Origin: Paenibacillus harenae
GTDB taxonomy: Bacteria; Bacillota; Bacilli; Paenibacillales; Paenibacillaceae
Assembly: GCF_030812415.1 (NCBI RefSeq)
Contig: NZ_JAUSST010000002.1
Coordinates: forward strand, 186,001-250,000
DNA: 64,000 bases
Reading direction: 5' to 3'
Shown here: positions 37,165 to 45,333 of the stretch, in pieces
Layout: every line of letters starts with the position of its first letter
How positions within the stretch are numbered: position 1 is the first letter of the stretch
Program-made: the position numbers and the translations under genes
The notes under the pieces: generated by a model
What the model was told of the DNA's origin: nothing
Databases searched by the model: none
What the model saw: the letters and a program-made list of their open reading frames with translations, nothing else

Positions 37165-37787
37165 AAACAACAATTATTCATAATAAAGCAACGTAAAGCT
37201 ATAGGCTGGAAAATCACGTTTATGATTTAATTTGAATAGGAAAAAACATTTGCCAAGTACACTGGTATGAGGGCACCGTACCCTGTCGGGTCTAGCGAAA
37301 GGATGAATATTCATATGGTAAAGCAGTATCTCTCGTCTCCAAAATCCCTTTTCCGCTTACAATGTAATGCAAAGCATAAATATCGCGCACACCTGGTCCC
37401 CACATGTGCATATTTGGGGGCTTATAACCTCTACAGGTACAAATCAAATGATTACTGATAGTTGAATGATAGAATGAAGTTGATTTCATAGGCTGTACCC
37501 ATAACCTTTCATTTTGACATAAACGACATTTTGCATATTTGACCCTATCTCTTTTAGCTAGCATACCGCACAACTGCAAAGGCTTAAAATATAGGAGTTT
37601 TAGATTAACTCATCTTATGCAAAACCGACCAAACCAAAAACCCGTCAAAGCATAGTTGTTCATAAATAGCGGAAATAACTATGTTTTGCAGGGCATAATG
37701 GCATGATATGTAAGGTTGTTTCATCCTTTCACCAACGTTACACTTTTAGCAACGATATAAAAATGAAAGAAATGGAGAGATGATTCG
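37165..37787. other. Gene-poor region with an AraC relic
   Basis: 623 bases, visibly richer in A+T than the neighbours. The only recognisable content is the minus-strand AraC N-terminal relic at 37292-37489. No terminator for the GH127 operon was clear. Confidence 0.6.
37292..37489 (-). pseudogene. Relic of an AraC-family regulator (cupin N-terminus)
   Basis: On the minus strand a frame reads YKPPNMHMWGPGVRDIYAL then HYIVSGKGILETRD, the start of the cupin domain of AraC-type regulators (compare the complete gene at 10261-11175). It stops after about 65 residues and no helix-turn-helix region is found nearby. The frame stays open upstream to 37579, but the ATG at 37489 suits the family start. 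Likely the decayed front of a lost regulator, perhaps of the esterase next to it (divergent, 37788). Confidence 0.55.
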
Positions 37788-38597
37788 ATGGCCATGATGC
37801 AAATCAGCTTTTTTTCGGAATGCATGAAGAGGGAGGTAACTTTAAATGCACTGCTGCCGCTCGATCAACCCATTTCTCCTGGGCGGGAAGACGCGGCCGG
37901 TAAGCCTCTTAAGGCGCTGTATCTGCTTCACGGCTATTGCGGCAGCCATACGGACTGGATCAGCTTTTCGCGTATTCGAGAGCTATCGGACCGGCATCGC
38001 ATTGCGGTATTTATGCCCGCCGGAGAAAACCGGTTTTATTTGGACGACGAAGAAAGTGATATGAGGTTTGGCGAATATGTCGGACGAGAGCTTGTGGAAT
38101 TTACGAGGCGAACATTTCCCATCTCACACGAACGCTCCGACACATTCATAGGAGGTTTTTCTATGGGCGGATATGGGGCCATTCGCAATGGACTTCATTA
38201 CGCGGATCGCTTCGGCCGGATCATCGCCTTATCATCGGCAATTCTGCCGTACAAAATCGCGAATATTCAGCCAGGTTATCATAACGGCATCGCGGGTTAT
38301 GGATATTACAGAAGTGTATTCGGCGACCTTAGCTCCCTGCTTGGAAGCGATAAGGATCCCGAGGAGCTAGTTCGTCGGTTGAAGCAAGGTAATGGGAACA
38401 TGCCGCATATTTATATGGCTTGCGGCACGGAAGATTTTCTGCTCGATGTCAATCAACGATTCCATCGTTATCTGAAAGACGAAGGGATCGAACATACCTA
38501 CAAGGAAACCGCAGGCGCTCATACCTGGGATTTCTGGAACGATCGGATTGGGGAAGCGCTGGAATGGGCGTTGGGAGACCAAAGCTCACGTGACTAG
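37788..38597 (+). CDS. Alpha/beta hydrolase, EstA/CE1-like esterase
   Basis: Esterase of 269 residues without a signal peptide. GGFSMGGYG carries the nucleophile (Ser125); TAGAHTWDFW the catalytic His (His245); TEDFLLDVN the probable Asp. LYLLHGYCGSHTDW is the oxyanion region. The order matches the tributyrin esterase/esterase D family, which includes acetyl- and feruloyl-esterases acting on sugars. ATG follows AATGGAGAGA. It is a paralogue in fold, but not closely similar, to the esterase at 28094. Confidence 0.85.
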   Translation: MAMMQISFFSECMKREVTLNALLPLDQPISPGREDAAGKPLKALYLLHGYCGSHTDWISFSRIRELSDRHRIAVFMPAGENRFYLDDEESDMRFGEYVGRELVEFTRRTFPISHERSDTFIGGFSMGGYGAIRNGLHYADRFGRIIALSSAILPYKIANIQPGYHNGIAGYGYYRSVFGDLSSLLGSDKDPEELVRRLKQGNGNMPHIYMACGTEDFLLDVNQRFHRYLKDEGIEHTYKETAGAHTWDFWNDRIGEALEWALGDQSSRD

Positions 38598-38911
38598 TTA
38601 TTAATTCAAAGTGTGCTATGATTTGACAGGTTGTTTGTCTTGAAGTGTACAATTACACTTTAAACATGTGAAGAATTTGAAAGAGTACGATAATAAATAA
38701 AGACCATCATATTCAATGAATGGTCTTTTTTGGGTTAAATATATTTTAGAATATCATTATTTTTTATTTTAAAATAACTAAATTAATAATAAAACAACCT
38801 TTTTGAATAAAAAAACACATCGTGATTGCAGCTTGATTCATTTAATATGGATACAGATCAACTGATACGACGCCGACATCTTTAAGAAAGATCATTCGAA
38901 GGAGGAGATTG
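38598..38911. other. AT-rich intergenic region before the giant GH43
   Basis: 314 bases without a gene. A terminator at 38699-38731 separates esterase and GH43 transcripts; the following 100 bases are almost all A/T, compatible with a strong promoter for the exported protein. Confidence 0.6.
38699..38731 (+). terminator. Terminator downstream of esterase
   Basis: AAAGACCAT (38699-38707) pairs with ATGGTCTTT (38720-38728), followed by TTT. Confidence 0.7.
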
Positions 38912-41900
38912 ATGATGAGGAAGAGGCTGTCGATTGTTATGTTAGCGGTTACATTGTTAATGGGGTTGCTTAGTAACGCCACGACGATGCATGCGCAGGA
39001 TGAGGGGGAAGGAACATTCGACAATCCGCTGATCTGGGCGGATGTTCCCGATCCGGACGTTATTCGTGTCGGAGATGTTTATTACATGTCCAGTACGACG
39101 ATGCATATGAACCCCGGCGTGCCGATTATGAGATCGTACGATCTCGTCAATTGGGAAATCGTCAATTATGTATACGACATTCTCGCCGACAACGACGAGC
39201 AAGCGCTTCGGAACGGTTCCAGTAATTATGGCCAAGGCTCGTGGGCAAGCAGTCTTCGATATCACGAGGGCATCTATTATGTAGCGTTCGCTTCTTACGA
39301 TACCGGCAAGACGTATATCTACCAAACGGAGGATATCGAGAAAGGACCTTGGACGTCCTCATCTCTTGATGGCGTCTATCACGACATGTCTCTGCTGTTC
39401 GACGACGACGGCCGCGTGTACATGGTGTATGGCGGCGGCGATATCCGAGTGATTGAGCTGACTTCGGATGCAACCGCTATCAAACCGGGCGGGATGAACA
39501 AAGTCATTATCCCTGATGCAAGCCTGGTTGCAGGCCCTAACGTCGGTTTGAAGGCTGAAGGCGCGCACATTCAGAAAATAAACGGCTACTACTACGTCTT
39601 CACGATTACGTGGCCGACCGGCGGGATGCGCACCGAGCTTGTACATCGGGCGGATGCGATTGATGGAACTTATACGGGCCAAGTGGCCCTTAGAGATGCC
39701 GGCATCGCGCAAGGCGGAATTATCGATACAGTCGACGGCAAATGGTATGGGCTTCTGTTCGGCGACCGCGGCGCAGTCGGACGCATTCCGTATCTTGTTC
39801 CCGTCACATGGGAAGACAACTGGCCAGTATTCGGGGTTGACGGCAAAGTGCCGCTAACGATGGCCGTTCCGATCGAAGGAGCAGCATCGAACAGCCAATG
39901 GGTCGCTTCCGATGAGTTTTATCAAAGTCCGAATAAGGTTGGAGCTTCGCATACCGTGTTCGAGAACGACTCGCTAAACGGATCATTGCAACCGCTTGCA
40001 GGATCGATTGTCGATCTGCCGGCAGCTGCAATTGAACCGTTAGCTTCTACCAACGAGGGGCAAGAGCTGCTGGTGAATGGAGGATTCGAAGTCGGACAGG
40101 AGCCGTGGACCGGTCATGACAATGTGACGGTTGCCGTATCGATCAATGAAGCATACAGCGGAACGAACAGCTTGTTCATCAGCAACAGGGGGGCAACCGG
40201 CTCGGGACCTCAGCAGTCGCTTGCCGGCAAGCTGAAAGCGGGGGGCATCTATGCCTTTTCCGTCAAGGTGAAGTATGACGGAGACAGCGCCGTTCCCGCA
40301 ACTAAGCAATTCAATATTGCATATCAAGATGGAAACTGGCAGACGATCAAGGTGCTTGGGTCCGCAACGATTACCAAAGGGACGTGGGGCACGATCGAAG
40401 GCACGTATACCGTTCCAGAGGATGCCGCGCTGCAATCGCCGCTTATCTTCATCGAAACAGTGTGGACGTCCGCTCAGGATCCGGTCAAGGATCGGATGGA
40501 TTTTTACGTGGATGACGTATCGTTCAGAGATGTGACGCCGGATTCCAATTTGCTCGTTAACGGGGGCTTCGAGAATGGAACGGAGCCTTGGACAGGGCAT
40601 CAGAATGCCGAAGTCTCGGTAACGAACGACGAAGCTTACAGCGGCTCGAGCAGCTTGTTTATAACTGGAAGAGAAGGAACGGGCTCGGGACCGCAACATA
40701 TCATTGCCGGCAAAGTGAAGGCCGGCGGCGTATACAAGTTTTCAGCCAAAGTAAAATACAACGGAGACAGCGTCGTTCCCGCCTCTAAGCAGTTCAACCT
40801 TGCTTTCCAAGACGGAGACTGGACGACGATCAAAGTGATGGGCTCGGGAACGATTACCAAAGGTCAGTGGGGGACGATCGAGGGCACGTATACGATACCG
40901 GAGGATCTCGAGCTTAAATCACCGCTTATTTTCATTGAGACGGTATGGACGTCTGCACAGGATCCGGTCAAGGATCGGATGGATTTTTACGTGGACGACG
41001 TGAGGCTCGAGGACGTGACGCCAGCAGGCGGAGCGGATGGAGCGCAGCCTGGCGAGTACGATGACAACGGCTCGAATTTGGCGTTGGCATGGCAATGGAA
41101 CCATAATCCGGACAACCGGAAATGGTCGCTGACTGAGCGCCCCGGATACTTGCGCCTGACGACGGGCAGGAAAAGCACGAACTTGCTCGATGCCAGAAAT
41201 ACGCTTACCCAGAGGACGTTCGGGCCGGAAAGCTCCGGCAGCATCGCAATCGACGTCAGCAAGATGAAGAACGGCGACTATGCGGGCCTTGCTGCCTTGC
41301 AGGCGCAATACGGCTACGTCGGGGTCAAGATGGACGGCAATGCCAAGTCTATCGTGATGGTGGACGGCAGCTCCGGCTCGGCGGTAGAAGTAGAGGAAGT
41401 TCCTTTGACGCAGGACAGGGTGTATTTCAAAACCGAGATGGATTTCAAAAACCAGACGGACAAGGCGTATTTCTACTACAGCCTGGACGGCATCGGTTGG
41501 ACATCGATCGGCAGCGTGTTGCAAATGCGTTACACGTTGCCGCATTTCATGGGCTACCGGTTCGCCCTGTTCAATTATGCGACGAAAACGACAGGCGGTT
41601 ATGTCGACTTTGATTATTACCGCATCGATAATGAGCTAAGGGGCGAGGGGAGTTCCGCGGACGTGCTGCAAGCCGAGCTCGGCGACGTTGACAATGTCAT
41701 CGGAGTTCCAAATATCGAGCTGGACGTTCCTGTTACAATGGATGCGCTTCCGGCCGGCACCTACGAATCGATAGAAGGCTCCTTTAACATCCCGAATGAG
41801 CTTGAAGTAACGGGCGTGACCTTTAACGCGGACAATATCTCCGGGAATGCCGCTTTTGACTTTGCCGACCATAGGCTGCAGCTCGAAGTGACTGGCGAAA

Positions 41901-44900
41901 ATGTGAATTACACGAGCGAAGCTTCGGACTTGTTCGCAACGATCCATTTGAAGGTGGCAAGCTTCGTCCCGACGGACAAAACGGTTCTAATCGAAACGGA
42001 TTACATTCAAGCGGAGGGCGGAGACGTCGTTTATAACGTGCACGATGCAGCCGCGGACATTCATCTGAAAGCTCTGAATACAGAAGCGATCGCGAAGCTT
42101 CCAGGCTACTCGAATCCGCTCATGGATCATAAGCTTGGCGCCGATCCTTCTGCTCTCGTGTACGACGGCAGAGTGTATATTTATATGTCGAGCGACGAGT
42201 ACGAGTATGATGCTAACGGTAATGTGAAAAGCAATTCGTTCAGCAATTTGAACCGAGTGTTCGTCATCTCTTCGGACGACATGGTGAATTGGACGGATCA
42301 TGGCGCCATCCCGGTGGCAGGAGCGAACGGTATCGCCAAATGGGCGAATTTCTCCTGGGCGCCGGCAGCCGCGCATAAAGTCATTAACGGGCAAGACAAG
42401 TTTTTCCTCTATTTCGCCAACGGCGCGGGCGGCATCGGCGTGCTGACGGCGGATAGCCCGATTGGTCCTTGGACCGATCCACTGGGCAAAGCTCTGATTA
42501 CCGGCAGCACGCCTGGCGTGCCGGGTGTCGTATGGCTCTTCGATCCGGCCGTACTCGTCGACGACGACGGCAAAGGTTATCTGTACTTCGGCGGAGGCAT
42601 TCCCGGCGGCAACAATCCGACGCAGGAACAAGTCGCGAATCCGCGAACGGGGCGGGTTATGGAATTGGGTGACGATATGATCTCAACGGTCGGTTCGGCG
42701 GTATTGATCGACGCGCCGTTCCTGTTCGAAGATTCGGGCATTCATAAATATAACGGCAAATATTATTACTCTTATTGCTCGAATTTCTCGGGAACGCATC
42801 CGGAAGGAACGCCGCCAAAGGGAGAAATCGCGTATATGGTCAGCGACAGCCCGATGGGACCGTTCACGTACGTATCGCCCATATTGAAAAATCCGTCCGT
42901 GTTTTTCGGTGTCGGGGGCAATAACCATCATTCGATCTTCGAATTTGATGACGAGTGGTATGTTGTTTATCATGCGCAGACTGTCAGCAGGGAACTGCTG
43001 GGTGACGGCATGGGCTATCGTTCGCCGCATATCAATAAGGTAGAGATCTATGAGAGCGGAGCGATCAAGGATATCAAGGGGGATATGGAAGGCATTTCCC
43101 AGTTGAAAAACCTTGACCCGTTCGTCAGAACGGAGGCCGAGACGATTGCGTGGAATGCCGGAATTTTGACGGCCAAGTCGGATGCCCCTGGCGCGCAGGT
43201 TGAAAGCTTGAACCTGCATGTGGCGGATATCGAAGACGGCGATTGGATTGCTGCGGCGAACGCAGACTTCGGTGACAGCGGCGCGACAACGTTCCAGGCG
43301 AACGTCAGGTCCTCAGCCGGAGGCTCGATCGAAATTCGACTGGACAGCCCGCTCGGTGAAGTTGTCGGCACGCTTGAAGTGCCGGCTGGAGGCGAAGAGC
43401 CTCAGTGGCAACTGCTTGAGACGGACATCGCTCCTGTAATCGGCGTTCATCATTTATTCTTCATGTTCAAAGGAGCAGGCACTGATCCATTATTCGACTT
43501 CGACTATTGGGGCTTCGAAGAGGGGGATGTAATCGGCTGCGAGGTTATCCCGGTCGAATCAGCAACCATTGTAAGCAGCACAACGGCGATCAAAGTTAAT
43601 GAGCAAATAACGGTAGGCTCGGCGATAACGCCTTGCGATGCGACCGATCCGGTCTATCGTTGGGAAGCAAGAGGCAGTATGGCTATAGTCGGCGATGCCG
43701 ACAAGGATATGGTAGTCATCAAAGGGTTGTCGAAAGGCATGGGGACGCTTAGCTTAAGCGTGACCGCGGGCGGCGCGGAAGTGTCGGACGAGATGGAATT
43801 TACCGTCATTTCATCCGGCGGCGGCACGGAAACGCCTAGTCCGACGCCAATACCATCAGCAACGCCAAGTCCGACGCCGACGCCGACGCCAACGGCAAGA
43901 CCTACGGCCACGCCAGCAACCGGCAATGACGGCAGCGGCATGGAAATCCTTATTAACGGCAAAGTCGAAAATGCAGGTACGGCAGTTGCTTCCGACAGGA
44001 ACGGTCAATCGGTAACGACCGTTACGCTTGATCCAGGTAAGCTTGCGCAATGGCTTGAAGCGGGCGAAGACGGTGCAATCATCTCGATTCCGGTCACGGG
44101 CGGCGCACATATTGCAGTGGGTCAATTGAACGGCCAACTATTCAAGGTCATGGCTGGCAAACAAGCGGTGCTCGAGCTTGTAACGGATGCTGCGACTTAT
44201 ATCTTTCCTGCAGAGCATATCGAAATTGACGCGATTGCCGCTCAATTAGGCGTTTCATCCGTAGATTTGCAAAAGATAATGATTCAGGTGGAGATCGCGG
44301 GACCGACTGCCGACCAGCTGCTAGCGGCTCAGAAGGCGGCGGAACAAGGAGACTTCACAATCGTGATACCGCCAGTGTCGTTCACGGTTAGAGCGGTATT
44401 CGGAGAGAAGTCGATTCCGATTGAACGGTTCGGCGGATTTGTGGAACGTTTGATCGCGATACCGGACAACATTAATTCTGGCCTTGTCACGACGGCGGTC
44501 GTTATAGAAGAGGATGGAACGGTACGTCATGTGCCGACGAAGATCGTTGTCGTAGGCGGCAAACCGTATGCGAAGGTGAATAGCTTGACCAACAGCATGT
44601 ATGCACTCATCCAGCATTCCATTGCTTTCTCGGATGTCGAGGGACACTGGGCGAAGGAAGCCGTCAACAATCTCGGCTCCCGCATGGTTGTGTCCGGCAG
44701 CGGGAACGGGTTGTACCTGCCAAGCGCAAATATGACGCGCGCCGAATTCGCGGCGATCGTTGTCCGGGGACTCGGTCTGAAGCCCGCGGAAGAGACTTCG
44801 GAATTCGCGGACGTGCAAGCAAGCGACTGGTACAGCGGCGCGGTTGCCACCGCCCGCGCTTACGGGCTGATCAGCGGATTCGAAGATGGCACGTTCCGTC

Positions 44901-45187
44901 CGATGGAAAAGATTACGCGCGAGCAGGCCATGGTTATTTTGGCAAAGTCCATGGAGCTTACGGGACTGAAAACAAAGCTTGCCTTACAATCGGCGGGAAC
45001 GGCACTCGTTCCGTATGAAGATTCGGCAACTATATCGGCTTGGGCGAAGGAGGTTGCCGCTTTGAGCATCGAAGCGGGCATCGTAACGGGAAGGAGCGCG
45101 ACGGCACTTGCGCCGAAAGCTTACATTACGAGAGCCGAAGTAGCGATTATCGTGCAGCGGTTGCTGCAAAAGTCCGATTTGATGTAA
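38912..45187 (+). CDS. Giant SLH-anchored double-GH43 glycosidase with CBMs
   Basis: Exported surface enzyme of about 2091 residues, probably acting on arabinoxylan. Signal peptide 1-29 (TTMHA, then QDEGEG). Domains: first GH43 propeller about 30-325 (PDPDV, Asp47/49); two tandem CBM4/9-like modules about 384-545 and 545-705, repeat period 161 residues; a GH43 C-terminal beta-sandwich about 717-908 (WQWNHNPDNRKWSL); cohesin-like domain about 917-1053; second GH43 about 1057-1400 with Asp1078, Asp1211 and Glu1305 as the base, pKa-modulator and acid; CBM6 about 1402-1540; Big2-like domain about 1543-1637; Pro/Thr linker about 1637-1675; a Paenibacillus-type pre-SLH domain about 1676-1902; three SLH domains 1906-2090. 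ATG (38912 or 38915) follows GAAGGAGGAG. SLH domains bind the pyruvylated wall polymer, keeping the enzyme at the surface. Confidence 0.9.
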   Translation: MMRKRLSIVMLAVTLLMGLLSNATTMHAQDEGEGTFDNPLIWADVPDPDVIRVGDVYYMSSTTMHMNPGVPIMRSYDLVNWEIVNYVYDILADNDEQALRNGSSNYGQGSWASSLRYHEGIYYVAFASYDTGKTYIYQTEDIEKGPWTSSSLDGVYHDMSLLFDDDGRVYMVYGGGDIRVIELTSDATAIKPGGMNKVIIPDASLVAGPNVGLKAEGAHIQKINGYYYVFTITWPTGGMRTELVHRADAIDGTYTGQVALRDAGIAQGGIIDTVDGKWYGLLFGDRGAVGRIPYLVPVTWEDNWPVFGVDGKVPLTMAVPIEGAASNSQWVASDEFYQSPNKVGASHTVFENDSLNGSLQPLAGSIVDLPAAAIEPLASTNEGQELLVNGGFEVGQEPWTGHDNVTVAVSINEAYSGTNSLFISNRGATGSGPQQSLAGKLKAGGIYAFSVKVKYDGDSAVPATKQFNIAYQDGNWQTIKVLGSATITKGTWGTIEGTYTVPEDAALQSPLIFIETVWTSAQDPVKDRMDFYVDDVSFRDVTPDSNLLVNGGFENGTEPWTGHQNAEVSVTNDEAYSGSSSLFITGREGTGSGPQHIIAGKVKAGGVYKFSAKVKYNGDSVVPASKQFNLAFQDGDWTTIKVMGSGTITKGQWGTIEGTYTIPEDLELKSPLIFIETVWTSAQDPVKDRMDFYVDDVRLEDVTPAGGADGAQPGEYDDNGSNLALAWQWNHNPDNRKWSLTERPGYLRLTTGRKSTNLLDARNTLTQRTFGPESSGSIAIDVSKMKNGDYAGLAALQAQYGYVGVKMDGNAKSIVMVDGSSGSAVEVEEVPLTQDRVYFKTEMDFKNQTDKAYFYYSLDGIGWTSIGSVLQMRYTLPHFMGYRFALFNYATKTTGGYVDFDYYRIDNELRGEGSSADVLQAELGDVDNVIGVPNIELDVPVTMDALPAGTYESIEGSFNIPNELEVTGVTFNADNISGNAAFDFADHRLQLEVTGENVNYTSEASDLFATIHLKVASFVPTDKTVLIETDYIQAEGGDVVYNVHDAAADIHLKALNTEAIAKLPGYSNPLMDHKLGADPSALVYDGRVYIYMSSDEYEYDANGNVKSNSFSNLNRVFVISSDDMVNWTDHGAIPVAGANGIAKWANFSWAPAAAHKVINGQDKFFLYFANGAGGIGVLTADSPIGPWTDPLGKALITGSTPGVPGVVWLFDPAVLVDDDGKGYLYFGGGIPGGNNPTQEQVANPRTGRVMELGDDMISTVGSAVLIDAPFLFEDSGIHKYNGKYYYSYCSNFSGTHPEGTPPKGEIAYMVSDSPMGPFTYVSPILKNPSVFFGVGGNNHHSIFEFDDEWYVVYHAQTVSRELLGDGMGYRSPHINKVEIYESGAIKDIKGDMEGISQLKNLDPFVRTEAETIAWNAGILTAKSDAPGAQVESLNLHVADIEDGDWIAAANADFGDSGATTFQANVRSSAGGSIEIRLDSPLGEVVGTLEVPAGGEEPQWQLLETDIAPVIGVHHLFFMFKGAGTDPLFDFDYWGFEEGDVIGCEVIPVESATIVSSTTAIKVNEQITVGSAITPCDATDPVYRWEARGSMAIVGDADKDMVVIKGLSKGMGTLSLSVTAGGAEVSDEMEFTVISSGGGTETPSPTPIPSATPSPTPTPTPTARPTATPATGNDGSGMEILINGKVENAGTAVASDRNGQSVTTVTLDPGKLAQWLEAGEDGAIISIPVTGGAHIAVGQLNGQLFKVMAGKQAVLELVTDAATYIFPAEHIEIDAIAAQLGVSSVDLQKIMIQVEIAGPTADQLLAAQKAAEQGDFTIVIPPVSFTVRAVFGEKSIPIERFGGFVERLIAIPDNINSGLVTTAVVIEEDGTVRHVPTKIVVVGGKPYAKVNSLTNSMYALIQHSIAFSDVEGHWAKEAVNNLGSRMVVSGSGNGLYLPSANMTRAEFAAIVVRGLGLKPAEETSEFADVQASDWYSGAVATARAYGLISGFEDGTFRPMEKITREQAMVILAKSMELTGLKTKLALQSAGTALVPYEDSATISAWAKEVAALSIEAGIVTGRSATALAPKAYITRAEVAIIVQRLLQKSDLM
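40061..41020 (+). repeat. Internal tandem repeat encoding two CBM modules
   Basis: Two copies of about 483 bases (161 codons) within the giant GH43 gene. The final 60 bases of each copy (from about 40457 and 40940) are almost identical at DNA level, including AGGATCCGGTCAAGGATCGG, while the rest differs more. Confidence 0.8.
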
Positions 45188-45223
45188 AGGATGTGCAAAA
45201 TATCATAAATAGAATCAATCACG

Positions 45224-45251
45224 GCAGCCGACGAGTTCGGCTGCTTTTTTT
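45224..45251 (+). terminator. Terminator of the giant GH43 gene
   Basis: GCAGCCGA (45224-45231) pairs with TCGGCTGC (45237-45244), followed by seven T. Confidence 0.9.
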
Positions 45252-45268
45252 GCATAAAGTAAAGATTG

Positions 45269-45280
45269 GATAACGTTATC
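45269..45280. promoter_or_regulatory. Palindromic operator-like site
   Basis: GATAACGTTATC is a perfect 12-base palindrome with a central CG, within TTGGATAACGTTATCAA. This is LacI/CcpA-type operator geometry, 54 bases before the binding-protein start. Confidence 0.4.
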
Positions 45281-45290
45281 AATTATTGCC

Positions 45291-45319
45291 CCTTGATTTT
45301 TTCGTCAATAATCAAGGAG
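45291..45319 (+). promoter_or_regulatory. Hairpin overlapping the ribosome site
   Basis: CCTTGATT (45291-45298) pairs with AATCAAGG (45310-45317); the right arm covers the AAGG of the only good Shine-Dalgarno (AAGGAG, 45314-45319). Folding would hide that site. Confidence 0.4.
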
Positions 45320-45333
45320 AATAATAATTATGC

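Noticed and set aside
40040-40699. Minus-strand open frame of 219 codons inside the giant GH43 gene
   Set aside because: Shadow frame; the same pattern recurs in the second CBM repeat only because the sense strand is duplicated.
43820-43935. Repeated CCNACGCC triplet-like pattern, considered as a CRISPR or minisatellite
   Set aside because: It is in frame and encodes the Pro/Thr linker of the giant GH43 protein.
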